Notes: generated by a model from the letters alone, not told the origin. DNA of 64,000 nt from Panulirus ornatus (GCF_036320965.1 NC_092257.1:21327913-21391912); one strand, 5' to 3'; counted from the stretch's first letter, positions 35,165 through 47,286 are shown. Translations and numbers: made by a program.

Positions 35165-35500
35165 TCTTGTGGTTTTCGCTGACAGGGAACTGCTTCAGCC
35201 GGTGACTGTCTTTCTGTCTATCTGTCTCTTTGCCTTGCTTGTCTATTTTGTCTGTATGTGTCTACCTTTCTGTTTGTCTGTTCGCTTAGGCACCTGTCTA
35301 TTTGTGGGTGTTTTTTTTTCCCCCCCCGTCTGTCTGTACTTGTACTCGAGTAATCCTATGTAATCTGTCCAATAAACTGACAGTCTGTATTCCCGTCTGT
35401 CTACCCGTCGGGCTGTATGCCTGCCGGGCCCGTGTGTCTGTACATGTGCGTACGTCTTTATGTCACCGTCTGTCTGTTGGTCAACCAGTTTTTCCTCGGT
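35165..35500. repeat. Decayed (CTGT)n-rich stretch
   Basis: CTGTCTGT and TGTCTATCTG words dominate the plus strand without a clean run. Probably a degenerate tetranucleotide microsatellite. Confidence 0.45.
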
Positions 35501-35602
35501 GTGTTTGCATAAATATTTTCAGTCTTCATACCTCACTCTCTCTGTCAATGGCTGCTTTACATATCTAACTGTGTGAGTGTGTTTGTGTGTTTATATCTAT
35601 AT

Positions 35603-35609
<7 letters not shown>

Positions 35610-35683
<74 letters not shown>
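35610..35683. repeat. (TA)n microsatellite at edge of repeat family 3
   Basis: A TA run whose right edge coincides with the start of a dispersed repeat (AATGGCGTCTAGCTACG). Confidence 0.94.
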
Positions 35684-35687
<4 letters not shown>

Positions 35688-35822
35688 GGCGTCTAGCTAC
35701 GTCTCTTCGTTGTATATCAACTGTCTTTATACTTCTTTCTTGTGTCTCCCTCGATGATATGATTATTACACGAAAGTGCACTTGAGAACTTGCCGTGTTT
35801 CATTACCCCGTGAGCTCATTCA
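35684..35822 (+). repeat. Dispersed repeat family 3, copy 1
   Basis: It starts ATGGCGTCTAGCTACGTCTC and includes ATTACACGAAAGTGCACTTG and GTGTTTCATTACCCCGTG. The same sequence, inverted, lies at 37780-37926. No open frame or terminal repeat was found, so its class (SINE, MITE or LINE/Penelope end) is unknown. Confidence 0.75.
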
Positions 35823-36505
35823 AAAACCAAGCCATCAATGTGAAATCTCAACTACTGAATGCTAGAAACAGAGCAATGAAGTGAAGGAATAATACCATCT
35901 GACGAGGGACGACAAAAGATAGACAGTACATAGTATTTAGAAGAGGCGATCCACGGAATTACGAGAAGCAGAGGGGAATTCCTGTGTCACATACGTCCGA
36001 GAGGTATGAGGAAAGGTTAGAAAGAAGGAACTCAACATGAGACAGACACCTCAGCTGGGACAGTGGCAGGGCTGTTTCCGAACGAACGGAGGAACAACAG
36101 AACATGACCTTTGCAAACTAAACACATTCTGGAGAAGGTGTGGGAATTTGACCTTACCTTGTGTATACACTATTTGTTGACCTTTCGTTGACCATTTGTT
36201 TGAGCTTCCGATTCTGTAGCTAGATGCTAATCATAGAAGTGCTTAGCAATAAATAGTCAGCTTCCAAAAACAATAAAGAATACTTATATTCCCCTAAGAA
36301 AAAAAAAAAAAATATGAATGCATGTTTTGAAAATGGCATAACCAGTTGAATGAGAAAAGGGGTTAGTGTGTTATACCTAAAACTATTCACAACAGAGCAA
36401 CGTGAAACCCAGCCTCAAGAATCACTAATCACAACTCTTGCATATGCAAATAACATTTGCCTCTGAAAAACAACCAGAGAATCTCTCTCCTCAGCAAGAA
36501 AACGA
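35823..36505. other. Unassigned; possible LINE remnant
   Basis: The 35995-36100 stretch gives a YEERL-like peptide in one frame, faintly like LINE C-terminal blocks. That is too weak to call. No gene recognised. Confidence 0.25.

Positions 36506-36510
<5 letters not shown>

Positions 36511-36591
<81 letters not shown>
36511..36591. repeat. (TA)n microsatellite, left flank of SINE 3
   Basis: Pure TA run ending at the SINE head. Confidence 0.95.
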
Positions 36592-36594
<3 letters not shown>

Positions 36595-36825
36595 CCCTGG
36601 GGATAAGGGAGAAAGAATACTTCCCACGTATTCCCTGCGTGTCGTAGAAGGCGACTAAAAGGGAAGGGAGCGGGGCCTGGAATCCTCTCCTCTCGTTTTT
36701 TTTTTAATTTTCCAAAAGAAGGAACAGAGAAGGGGACCGGGTAGGGATATTCCCTCTAAGGCCCAGTCCTCTGTTCTTAACGCTATCTCGCTGACGCGGG
36801 GAAATGACGAATAGTATGAAAGAAA

Positions 36826-36828
<3 letters not shown>
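36592..36828 (+). mobile_element. SINE copy 3, full length, flanked by (TA)n on both sides
   Basis: Head (TATCCCTGGGGATAAGGG, CGTAGAAGGCGACTAAAAGG), T-run and tail (CCAAAAGAAGGAACAGAG, then CGCTGACGCGGGGAAATGAC) are all present. It differs from copy 2 by scattered substitutions. As with copy 2, both ends meet (TA)n. Confidence 0.85.

Positions 36829-36917
<89 letters not shown>
36829..36917. repeat. (TA)n microsatellite, right flank of SINE 3
   Basis: Pure TA run of about 90 bases starting immediately after the SINE tail. Confidence 0.95.
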
Positions 36918-36920
<3 letters not shown>

Positions 36921-37285
36921 TATCATATAACAGTTGATTCACTATAAACATTGACTATGAACATGGCCAAGTCTAAGGTTATGGTACGTGGAAGATAATG
37001 AACAATTTTTGAGACTAAGTCAGCAGATGAGTACGACTTCTATCAGTAAGGAAGTCCGTATACTTTGGAGAGTAAATGGATACGGTATAGCGGCATGTGC
37101 CATCCCCCAGGATCACTGAGGGGAGAACCTACCCTTGTAGGAAATCAAAAAGACACATTCAACACGACACGTTTGTCAACATGAACACACACACACACAG
37201 GTACGGTCATCCTCGATGGTATAATGTAGACTGATAGCGACAGGAGGCGAAGCCAAATGTGAGTCCTCCCTGGGCCAGAGAGAGC

Positions 37286-37388
<103 letters not shown>

Positions 37389-37696
37389 AGAAATGAAGAA
37401 AATAGAAAGAAAAAAAAGAAAACGCAATACCTCTAACGAGAAGAGCTGAGCAAGCAAAGCTAAGATGGCTGCCTCATCTGGAGGAAATGGATGAAGAAAG
37501 AAAGATATTAAGATGGCTCTTCACTCGGTCCTGGTTGGAAGAAGCCCAAAAGGCACACCTTGAAAATCATCCAGGATTTTCTTTAACGAAATGCTGGAAC
37601 TGGAAGGTTGGGCAGCCTGGCAGAAGGATGGAGTCTACCAAGATGGACTGGTATGGCGGCAAGTTAAAGCGCTCATCGAGACCATCTCATTAACGA

Positions 37697-37699
<3 letters not shown>

Positions 37700-37779
<80 letters not shown>
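37700..37779. repeat. (TA)n microsatellite at edge of repeat family 3
   Basis: TA run whose right edge is the CTTCCTATGAGTCCACGG end of family 3, the opposite end from the one touching TA at 35683. Confidence 0.94.
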
Positions 37780-37782
<3 letters not shown>

Positions 37783-37926
37783 TCCTATGAGTCCACGGGG
37801 TAAATGAAACACGATAAGTTCCCAAGTGCACTTTCGTGTAATGATCACATCATCAGGGGAGATACAGGAAAGAAATATAACAGTCAGGTGATATACAGCG
37901 AAGAGACGTAGCTAGAACGCCATACT
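37780..37926 (-). repeat. Dispersed repeat family 3, copy 2 (inverted)
   Basis: The reverse complement reads GTTCTAGCTACGTCTCTTCG near its start and ATTACACGAAAGTGCACTTG later. It is colinear with 35684-35822 over about 130 bases with some substitutions and small indels. The two copies form an inverted repeat about 2 kb apart. Confidence 0.75.
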
Positions 37927-38280
37927 CCTTACTGAATAATACAGTATGAAAACCAAAATACAGGATACTTGACGTGGCAGTCTAATACAGTACGATACAC
38001 AAAATACAGAAGAACACTTACCCCTACAGTCTTCATCAGGTGCAGGAGGGGATGGCTGCCTTACCGGCAAAGATCCAATTGAAAAAGTAAGGAATTCAGT
38101 TACGAAAGTTTACAGACGAGAACTGCGAACTTCTCACGGTAACAACATACAAGAAGGAATTGTGTCATATACGAAGGATGAATACATGATGCGAGAGAAA
38201 GTTATGGGTCATCTGCCAAGAAGAAGAAGAGGAAGTTAATGACACACACAGACAAGAGCTTGTTCCCTCCATCACTCCCT
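37927..38280. other. No gene recognised
   Basis: Contains short AATACAGTA-type near-repeats. It may be a continuation of family 3, but no second copy is available here to compare. Confidence 0.35.
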
Positions 38281-38281
38281 T

Positions 38282-38515
38282 CGTGTGGGACCCCTTTCCC
38301 TTTCCACATGTCCCCTCTCTATGTGGGACCCCTTTCCCTTCCCACCTGTCCCCTATCTATGTGGGACCCCTTTCCCTTCCCACCTGTCCCCTCTCTATGT
38401 GGGACCCCTTTCCCTTTCCACCTGTCCCCTCTCTATGTGGGACCCCTTTCCCTTTCCACCTGTCCCCTCTCTATGTGGGACCCCTTTCCACCTGTCCCCT
38501 TTCTATGTGGTCTCC
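38282..38515. repeat. 38-bp minisatellite, about 6 units
   Basis: The unit contains TATGTGGGACCCCTTTCCC followed by TTTCCACCTGTCCCCTCTC. The last unit is shortened. Spacing of GTGGGACC is 38 or 39 bases. Confidence 0.92.
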
Positions 38516-38844
38516 TTTCTCCGCCCCTCCACTCTCGCCGTGTGTGGAGCGCCCCTCCATCTTCACCTACCCTCCTCTCCCTGTGTGGAAGTCTTTCCAC
38601 TCCTCCTGCACTCCCTCCCTTCCTCCCTCCCTCCCTCCCAGTGGGGAACTCCCTGCCCCCTCCAAGCGACCTCCTCCCCAGCCCCAGCACCCAACACCCT
38701 CCCTCACAATCCACTCAGTATCTGCACCATCGACTGACTGCCCCCTCCTCTACCCCACCATCCACTTTCCTGAACATTCACTCATGATTTTGCTATTTCC
38801 CTCCGACAGCTCAACCTAACTCAATTTCCACCTGAGTCTACATA
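38516..38844. other. C/T-rich sequence, no gene recognised
   Basis: Polypyrimidine-biased sequence after the 38-bp array, with short (TCCC)n patches. No gene is supported. Confidence 0.4.
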
Positions 38845-38856
38845 CGTGTGTGTGTG

Positions 38857-38901
<45 letters not shown>
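38845..38901. repeat. (GT)n microsatellite
   Basis: GT run with one early interruption. Confidence 0.95.
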
Positions 38902-38902
<1 letters not shown>

Positions 38903-39046
38903 TCACGCCACTGTTCTTTCCTGCAACATATTTCTATTCTATTTCTTTTTTTTTTTTTCTTCTTTTTTTGTACCCGTGTGTCTAGCGAGCTGGTGGTGGT
39001 GTTCCCCGAGCGTGCTGATGAGCTGGGGATGACACGCTGGAGACCG

Positions 39047-39049
<3 letters not shown>

Positions 39050-39126
<77 letters not shown>
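39050..39126. repeat. (GA)n microsatellite
   Basis: Pure GA run of about 77 bases. Confidence 0.96.
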
Positions 39127-39128
<2 letters not shown>

Positions 39129-39324
39129 CATAAAAGCCACAGCTCGGTCAGTATATATACCCGGCCACGTCGCTTGACCACCACAACCAATGTGAGAGAG
39201 AAAAATGGGATGAGTCACAGAAAATGTCATTTGGAAAAGGGGTGGTGGTGCTGGAGGAACGGGCTGGTCTTGTGGTCTGGACACGCTGAACACCACGGTA
39301 GTATGGCCTTTGAGCGCTCGCTGC

Positions 39325-40185
39325 TGTGGCCCCTTGGGCACAACGGTACAACCCCCTGAGCCCGACGGTACGGCCCTTGGGCACAACGGTACAACCCCCT
39401 GAGCACGACGGTACGGCCCTTGGGCACAACGGTACAACCCCCTGAGCACGACGGTACGGCCCTTGGGCACAACGGTACAACCCCTGAGCACGACGGTACG
39501 GCCCTGGGCACACGGTACAACCCCTGAGCACGACGGTACGGCGGTACAACCCCTGAGCACGACGGTACGGCCCTTGGGCACAACGGTACAACCCCCTGAG
39601 CACGACGGTACGGCCCTTGGGCACAACGGCACAACCCCCTGAGCACGACGGTACGGCCCTTGGGCACAACGGTACAACCCCCTGAGCACGACGGTACGGC
39701 CCTCGGGCACAACGGTACAACCCCCTGATCACGACGGTACGGTCCTTGGGCACAACGGTACAACCCCCTGAGCACGACGGTACGGCCCTTGGGCACAACG
39801 GTACAACCCCCTGAGCACGACGGTACGGCCCTTGGGCACAACCCCTGAGCACGACGGTACGGCCCTTGGGCACAACGGTACAACCCCTGAGCACGACGGT
39901 ACGGCCCTTGGGCACAACGGTACAACCCCCTGAGCACGACGGTACGGCCCTTGAACATGGTGATATAGCCTTTGAGCACGATAGGTACGGCCCTTGAACA
40001 TGGTGATATAGCCTTTGAGCACGATGGGTACGGCCCTTAAGCACGGTTATATAGCCTTTGGACACGACGGTACGGCCCTTGAGCATATAGCCCTTGAGCA
40101 CGATGGTACGGCCCTTGGGCGTTACTATGCCCCTTGAGCACTGCGGTACAGCCCCTGAACACGACGGCACAGCCTTTGAGCACGA
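39325..40185 (+). repeat. 21-bp dimeric minisatellite (core-motif family), about 20 dimers
   Basis: Alternating half-units CCTTGGGCACAACGGTACAA and CCTGAGCACGACGGTACGGC make a dimer of about 42 bases. From 39950 to 40185 units are more diverged (CCTTGAACATGGTGATATAG). It shares the core with arrays at 33, 42 and 50 kb. Frameshifted translations give overlapping minus-strand open frames up to 391 codons, which are repeat artefacts. Confidence 0.95.
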
Positions 40186-40278
40186 GGGGACGACGACCCT
40201 GTGGCCAAGAGAGCACGGCCTTTCGCTCCCTCCTCCCCCCTCCCCTTTCAAGGTCCTCCAAAGGTCTGACCTCGCTCT

Positions 40279-40316
40279 GGTCACGTGACCTTCCCCGACC
40301 TTGTTTATCCACCAAT
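40279..40316. promoter_or_regulatory. 12-bp palindromic E-box plus CCAAT box
   Basis: GGTCACGTGACC at 40279-40290 is a perfect 12-base palindrome containing the CACGTG E-box bound by bHLH-ZIP factors such as USF/TFE. CCAAT follows at 40312-40316. TGACCT at 40267-40272 and 40286-40291 resembles nuclear-receptor half-sites. A regulatory role is inference; no gene is attached. Confidence 0.25.
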
Positions 40317-40350
40317 CACACATCAGTCATAGTCCGAAATAAACGATAGT

Positions 40351-40890
40351 TTCCGGAGGCTACATTTATCTTTGTGTATTCATAAATGTATTTTGGAGGC
40401 ATAGATTATTTTTGTGTATTAATAAATGTATTTTGGAGGCATAGATTAGTTTTGTGTATTCATAAATGTATTTTGGAGGCATAGATTAGCTTTGTGTATT
40501 TGGAGGCATAGATTAGTTTTGTGTATTTGGAGGCATAGATTAGTTTTGTGTATTTGGAGGCATAGATTAGTTTTGTGTATTCATAAATGTATTTTGAGGG
40601 CATGGATTAGTTTTGTGTATTCATAAATGTATTTTGGAGGCATAGATTAGTTTTGTGTATTCATAAATGTATTTTGGAGGCATAGATTAGTTTTGTGTAT
40701 TCATAAATGTATTTTGGAGGCATAGATTAGTTTTGTGTATTCATAAATGTATTTTGGAGGCATAGATTAGTTTTGTGTATTCATAAATGTATTTTGGAGG
40801 CATAGATTAGTTTTGTGTATTCATAAATGTATTTTGGAGGCAAAGATTATTTTTGTGTATTCATAAATGTATTTTGGAGGCATAGATTAC
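40351..40890. repeat. 40-bp minisatellite with a 27-bp deletion sub-array
   Basis: The unit contains TTTTGTGTATTCATAAATGT, then ATTTTGGAGGCATAGATTAG. Around 40490-40565 three consecutive units lack the 13 bases between GTGTATT and TGGAGG, giving a 27-bp unit. The deletion has evidently been amplified in tandem. A poly-C run follows at about 40917. Confidence 0.94.
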
Positions 40891-41212
40891 TTTGAATACC
40901 TGCCTCATCATCATCACCCCCCCCCCCCCCCCACCACCACTAGCATAACGCCCTCATCTTTGGATCCACGTTTCACACAGCACCCACACTCGAGTGGCGG
41001 CGACTGGTGCAGCGCAAGACTGGTGGGAGCATCAAACGTACTTAACTGGTCCACGCTGACTGTCGCTCGGCCACAGAGGGTAACTACATCCCCCCTTCAT
41101 GGCTCCAGTCAAACGTGTCTTTTGAATGGGACTGTCTCCCGAACCTGACTGGGCCTCGACTGGAATGTGGTCGCCAGTATATACGCTCTTTTAGACGTGC
41201 ATTGAGATATAT

Positions 41213-42238
41213 TTGACTGGACCGTGAATGACTGGACCGTGAGTGACTGGACCGTGAATGACTGGACCGTGAGTGACTGGACCGTGAATGACTGGACCGT
41301 GAGTGACTGGACCGTGCATGACTGGACCGTGCATGACTGGACCGTGCATGACTGGACCGTGCATGACTGGACCGTGAGTGACTGGACCGTGCATGACTGG
41401 ACCGTGCATGACTGGACCGTGCATGTCTGGACCGTGCATGACTGAAGCATGCATGACTGAACCGTGAATGAATAGACCGTGAATGACTGGACCGTGCATG
41501 ACTGAACCGTGAATGAATAGACCGTGAATGACTGGACCGTGAATGAATAGACCGTGAATGACTGGACCGTGAATGACTGGATCGTGCATGACTGGACCGT
41601 GCATGACTGGACCGTGAATGAATAGACCGTGAATGACTGGATCGTGCATGACTGGACAGTGCATGAGTGGACCGTGCATGACTGGACCGTTCATGACTGG
41701 ACCGTGCATGACTGGACAGTGCATGACTGGACCGTGAATGACTGGATCGTGCATGACTGAACCGTGCATGACTGGACCGTGCATGACTGGACCGTGCATG
41801 ACTGGACCGTGCATGACTGAACCGTGAATGAATAGACCGTGCATGACTGGACCGTGCATGACTGAACCGTGAATGTCTGGACCGTGCATGACTGAACCGT
41901 GAATGAATAGACCGTGCATGACTGGACCGTGAATGAATAGACCGTGAATGACTGGATCGTGCATGACTGGACAGTGCATGACTGGACCGTGCATGACTGG
42001 ACCGTTCATGACTGGACCGTTCATGACTGGACCGTGAGTGACTGAACCGTTCATGACTGGACCGTGAATGAATAGACCGTGCATGACTGGATCGTGCATG
42101 ACTGGACCGTGCATGACTGGACCGTGAATGAATAGACCGTGCATGACTGGACCGTTCATGACTGGACCGTTCATGACTGGACCGTTCATGACTGGACCGT
42201 GCATGACTGGACCGTGCATGACTGGACCGTGACTAACA
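41213..42238. repeat. 15-bp minisatellite, about 68 units
   Basis: The unit is GACTGGACCGTGCATG-like with variants GTGAATGA, GACTGAACC, GAATAGACC and GGATCG. The GAATAGACC variant appears in recurring blocks of three to five units, showing higher-order structure. A 342-codon minus-strand frame (HGPVM repeats) arises from the 15-bp length. Confidence 0.95.
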
Positions 42239-42297
42239 GTACGGATATAAAGCGTCCGACACCAGTCCAGCCAGCGTCAGGGACGTCATACACCTGA

Positions 42298-42412
42298 GGT
42301 CGTACCGCCGTGCTCAGGGGGTCGTATCGTACCGTCGTCGTTCAAGGGGCCGTCCCGCCGTGCTCAAGGGGGTCGTACCGTCGTCGTCGTCGTCGTACCC
42401 CAGTGATCGTAA
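42298..42412 (-). repeat. Short core-motif minisatellite, inverted relative to its neighbour
   Basis: On the minus strand units read CCCCTGAGCACGGCGGTACG and CCCTTGAGCACGGCGGGACG, with a (GAC)n stretch. It is the core-motif family in the opposite orientation to the array starting at 42606. Confidence 0.8.
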
Positions 42413-42605
42413 GGTCGTTCAAGCGGCCCGGGGCGCTCGTTAACGTCATCCACTCCACCGCTTCGTTACAGCCAGGACGTGACGTCACCACGCTGCTTCT
42501 GTACGTACGTAAGCCTCTCTCAACTTTATCTTTTGATATGAATTAAAGGGAAATTGTATAATACAGAATAAACAGTCGATTCAATTGGTTAGAGACGTTG
42601 ACCCA

Positions 42606-42882
42606 ATGAGCACGACGGTACGACCCTTGGAGCACGACGGTACGACCCTTGGAGCACGACGGTACGACCCTTGGAGCACGACGGTACGACCCTTGGAGCA
42701 CGACGGTACGACCCTTGAGCACGACGGTACGACCCTTGAGCACGACGGTACGACCCTTAAGCACGACGGTACGACCCTTGGAGCACGACGGTACGACCCT
42801 TGGAGCACGACGGTACAACCCTTGAGCACGACGGTACGACCCTTGAGCACGACGGTACGACCCTTGAGCACTACGGTACGAC
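42606..42882 (+). repeat. 21/22-bp minisatellite (core-motif family), about 13 units
   Basis: The unit is CTTGGAGCACGACGGTACGA with CC. Some units lack one G (21 bp). Nearly identical units suggest recent amplification. It contains the shared GAGCACGACGGTACGAC core. Confidence 0.95.
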
Positions 42883-42885
42883 TGA

Positions 42886-43042
42886 TGGTGTCAGGAATGT
42901 CAGACCGTCTCAGGAATGTCAACAGACGGTGTCAGGAATGTCAGACGGCGTCAGGAATGACTGATGGTGTCAGGAATGTCAGCAGACGGTGTCAGGAATG
43001 TCAGCAGACGGTGTCAGGAATGTCAGACCGTCGTAGGAATGT
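42886..43042. repeat. 22-bp minisatellite, about 7 units
   Basis: The unit is GTCAGGAATGTCAGCAGACG plus GT, with shortened and CCGTC-containing variants. It directly follows the preceding array, with a short (GAA)n run at 43046-43064. Confidence 0.88.
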
Positions 43043-43460
43043 CAGAAGAAGAAGAAGAAGAACCCCCACAAAACGAGTGAGACGGGACAAACAAAGCAGA
43101 CATAACGAGACAGAGGCGAGTCAGGCCGGACAGATGATGGAGACAGGAGACCACAACGGGGAGGGCCACCAATATTCCATCCATCTGAACAGGAAACCAA
43201 ACCCGTGGTCTGGGTAGTGGCCAAACGCCCTCACGTCACGCCAACCCTCGACCTGATAGAAGAGAGAGAGAGCGCGGGCGTGTGTTATCTATTTCTAGAG
43301 AGAAGGCTATTAAGGCTCTACAATCATAGGAGGCAGGGAGGAGGGGGTGGGCACGACGCTTTGATATTAGGACGACCAGGGACGCTGGTCGTAAGAATGA
43401 AGGTCGTATATGAGAGGAACTGCTCGCGCCGTGGGAGGAAACATTGTCTACGTCGGCCAC

Positions 43461-43960
43461 ATTCATGGCTGGGTACAGCGGCCAGACATAGCTGGATACA
43501 GCGGCCAGACATGGCTGGATACAGCGGCCAGACATGGCTGGATACGGTAGCCAGATATGGCTGAATCCAGCGGCCAGAGATGACTGGATACAGCGGCCAG
43601 ACATGGCTGGATACAGCGGCCAGACATAACTGGATACAGTGGCCAGACATGGCTGGATACAGCGGCCAGACATGGCTGGATACGGTAGCCAGATATGGCT
43701 GAATCCAGCGGCCAGAGATGACTGGATACAGCGGCCAGACATGGCTGGATACAGCGGCCAGAGATGACTGGATACAGCGGCCAGAGACATGGCTGGATAC
43801 AGCGGCCAGACATGGCTGGATAAAGCGGCCACATTCATGGCTGGATACAGCGGCCAGACATAGCTGGATAAAGAAGCCACATTCATGGCTGGATACAGCG
43901 GCCAGACATGGCTGGATATAGCGGCCAGACCCATGGCTGGGTACAGCAGCCACTCACAAC
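43461..43960. repeat. 23-bp minisatellite, about 21 units, with a 138-bp higher-order repeat
   Basis: The unit is TGGATACAGCGGCCAGACAT plus GGC. A distinctive block beginning GATACGGTAGCCAGATATGG occurs at 43541 and again at 43679, exactly 138 bases or six units apart. This shows duplication of a multi-unit block. Edge units (ATTCATGGCTGG) are more diverged. Confidence 0.94.
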
Positions 43961-44459
43961 ACAACACAGCAGCCAGACCCACAGCCAAGAGGCTGTGTAC
44001 TACATAACCTAGACTTGGACGTAGGCCTGCACAAGGATCGTTCTCTCCTCTTCATTTGCATACAAACGCTCCGATTCTTAATAACACTCGAGTCCGTCCA
44101 AGCCGCTATGGAACGCAGGTCTCCCCCCGGCCATGCTGCGTGGAAGAGAGACCTCCCTTAAAGACCATACAACCAAGGCGAACGATGACGGCAGACCCGA
44201 AGACGCTGATCTTCATAGCAGACTCTCAGAAGGAGGCTACGGTTCAGCGAGGGACTTTGACGCCAGCGATCGTCCAATGGGCCTGGGTGCGCGGCGCGGC
44301 GTGGCGTGGTCGGTCGGTGAGGCAAGGCGATATATCCAAATGAGGCGCGGAGGAGCGAGGAGGAGGGAGGGAGGGAGGGAGGCACCGCGCATCATCACGA
44401 CCAGACGCGATCCCTCCGCGACGCATTTTCTACCGGAAGCCGTGAGGACCGCCCCTATC
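43961..44459. other. No gene recognised
   Basis: GC-rich, non-repetitive sequence with a purine-rich (GGGA)n patch near 44360-44380. Open frames exist on both strands, but none shows a recognisable domain. Confidence 0.35.

Positions 44460-44504
<45 letters not shown>
44460..44504. repeat. (CA)n microsatellite
   Basis: Pure CA run. Confidence 0.95.
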
Positions 44505-44508
<4 letters not shown>

Positions 44509-44590
44509 CTATACCGGCCCACATCGGTACGACACCAGCCGTGACATCAGCTCATCACTGTGGTGGTGAAGCCATACCATCACTACCTCA

Positions 44591-44630
44591 CAACTCATAA
44601 CCACAACTCATAACCACAACTCATAACCAG
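44591..44630. repeat. 13-bp tandem repeat, 3 units
   Basis: CACAACTCATAAC repeated three times, followed to about 44830 by C/A-rich sequence with recurring ACACCCT words. Confidence 0.85.
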
Positions 44631-44946
44631 TCTGTGTTCTCTACACCCTCCACCTTCACTATCCCTTAACAGCAGAACTACACCCGCAATGAACCCCGGT
44701 ACACTCTAACTACACCCTGAGAGCCCCTTCACATCGTAATCATACTCACACTACACCCTCTCTTTCCACCTTCGGTATACCTTAATCACCATCCCTCCAC
44801 ATCTTATCTACACCCACAATACAAGCAAATGATCTTCTGTATCTCCACTACAAGAACGATAAAATGGACGTCCTAGGTGTCTTAAAGAACTATACTACAC
44901 TTTTATCACCGATAAATGGTAGGTAAATGAGTATCCGGCTTAGGCT

Positions 44947-44947
<1 letters not shown>

Positions 44948-45021
<74 letters not shown>
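44948..45021. repeat. (GT)n microsatellite
   Basis: Pure GT run of about 74 bases. Confidence 0.96.
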
Positions 45022-45677
<656 letters not shown>

Positions 45678-46004
45678 AATCTCACCCTCAACAACCGACA
45701 ACCACCGCGTCCAATCAACCGCCTTTCCAGACAGACACAAAGATACTTTCTCCTTGGAGGCGAGACCCCGAGGAATGATGGGAGGAGGCAGGTGAAAAAG
45801 GGGGACTGCTACCCACCTCGCGGCTGCTTGGTCCAAGAGGTGTCGCGTGATGCTAACAGCTGAGTGGAGCTACAATGAGCCAGATGTATGAATCGTGACA
45901 TTTTCATCACGCGCCATCAACTGAACGTCAAATAAACATCAGCTATAACAAGCAGGAAACGTAAACAACAAATTTTGATTACGGAACTAGTATAGGGCGA
46001 TGAG

Positions 46005-46625
46005 ATAAAGGACGCCCCTAGCGTGGGGGGAGATCTAGGGGTCGCTGTCTCCGGTCACTTCAAACCCTCCCACCACTGCAATGAAGCTACCAAAGAAAGC
46101 AAACCAGAAACTTGACGTACGAAAGCAAGGATGTGTGATATTGCCAATATACCTATGTCTAATTAGACCCCACCCTCGGATATGCAGTGCAGTTTTGGGC
46201 CCCTCCCACTTCAGTAAGAACATTCTTAAATTGGAAACAATGCAGCGAAGAGGATCTGAATTGATTCCCTCCTAGATGAACAGACTATATAAGGAAGGGA
46301 CTGCGAGAATTAAACTTGTTCTCCCTAAAGCAAGAGGCGCCTCCGGGGGCAAATTAATAGAATCTTTCAAAATACTTAAGAGATCCAGTTACGTCGATAT
46401 TGAACATTTCTTGACAGTGGCGCCAGCATTACCAACGAGAGGAAATGGATTAAAACTTAAAGGTCACCGAGTAAATCTGGATTGTAAGAAATATCTTTTT
46501 TCTTTTTTCACCAACGACGATGCATGGAATAAGCTTCTAGAAAATGTCTTGCAGAGCAATACCCTCATTTTCTTCAAGATTTGGCTTGATCACGACTTGT
46601 CACTCTCCGGTATTGAATAATTCAT
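46005..46625 (+). pseudogene. LINE J: RT C-terminal relic (CR1/Jockey-like)
   Basis: Plus-strand translation gives DLGVAVSGHFKPSHHC near 46032, then after a frameshift LIRPHPRICSAVLGPSHF and LETMQRRGSELIPS. After an in-frame stop at 46273 comes a 114-codon open frame with GGKLIESFKILKRSSYVD, TRGNGLKLKGHRVNLD and NDDAWNKLLENV. These match in order the DLGV...RPHLEY...VQRRATK...FNLDIRK...WNKLP blocks at the C-terminus of many LINE polymerases. The catalytic palm is not present here. It is a better preserved version of the relic at 6.2 kb. Confidence 0.72.
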
Positions 46626-46919
46626 GTAATCAGTCAACATATTGTCTTTCTAGCAGAAAGTGAACGGATGGATGTCACTGGTGATGGGATGCATGACATG
46701 TTCATATTTGTTCTAACTTATGACTTTCCTATAGAAATTTCCTTCAGACTTATTACTCCTGCAAGGTATTTTTTTTCTACCTGTTTTCCTACCGGCGTGT
46801 TGCCGGAGGGAGGGAGTGGAGGGTGGGGGGAGAACGCTTTGCTTTGCTATCCACTTCTACTGCTTACAAGGCCAAACACCTCGCTTAGACCTCAAGTCTG
46901 TGTGGTATATGTATCTGTG

Positions 46920-46921
<2 letters not shown>

Positions 46922-46989
<68 letters not shown>
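46922..46989. repeat. (CT)n microsatellite
   Basis: Pure CT run, followed 40 bases later by a 28-base G-rich run (47031-47063) with only two interruptions. Confidence 0.95.
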
Positions 46990-46991
<2 letters not shown>

Positions 46992-47247
46992 ATCTGTGTC
47001 GTTCATATCACTTATCACCTTATCATTCTTGGGGGGGGGGGGGGGAGGGGGGGGGGGGCGACGACCCTAACCCCCTCTCCTCCCTCCTCCGCAGTTTATA
47101 CGACCATTACTGGGCCGAGAGAAAAACAAAAGATGGCTTGGGCCTGGTAATAGGTGCGGAGGCCGTAATGATTGCGTGTGACACATTTTATGAAGATATC
47201 TACAAGGGCATGCCAGAGTCTTACAGCCAGCCCACTCATCCAGTCAT

Positions 47248-47250
<3 letters not shown>

Positions 47251-47283
<33 letters not shown>
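47251..47283. repeat. (CA)n microsatellite
   Basis: Pure CA run. The preceding 47095-47250 stretch is non-repetitive and follows a splice-acceptor-like CTCCTCCGCAG. Confidence 0.95.

Positions 47284-47286
<3 letters not shown>

Noticed and set aside
42246..42280. A TATA box (TATAAAG) with downstream initiator
   Set aside because: A single 7-base match at the edge of an AT-containing array; no gene or conserved initiator could be attached.
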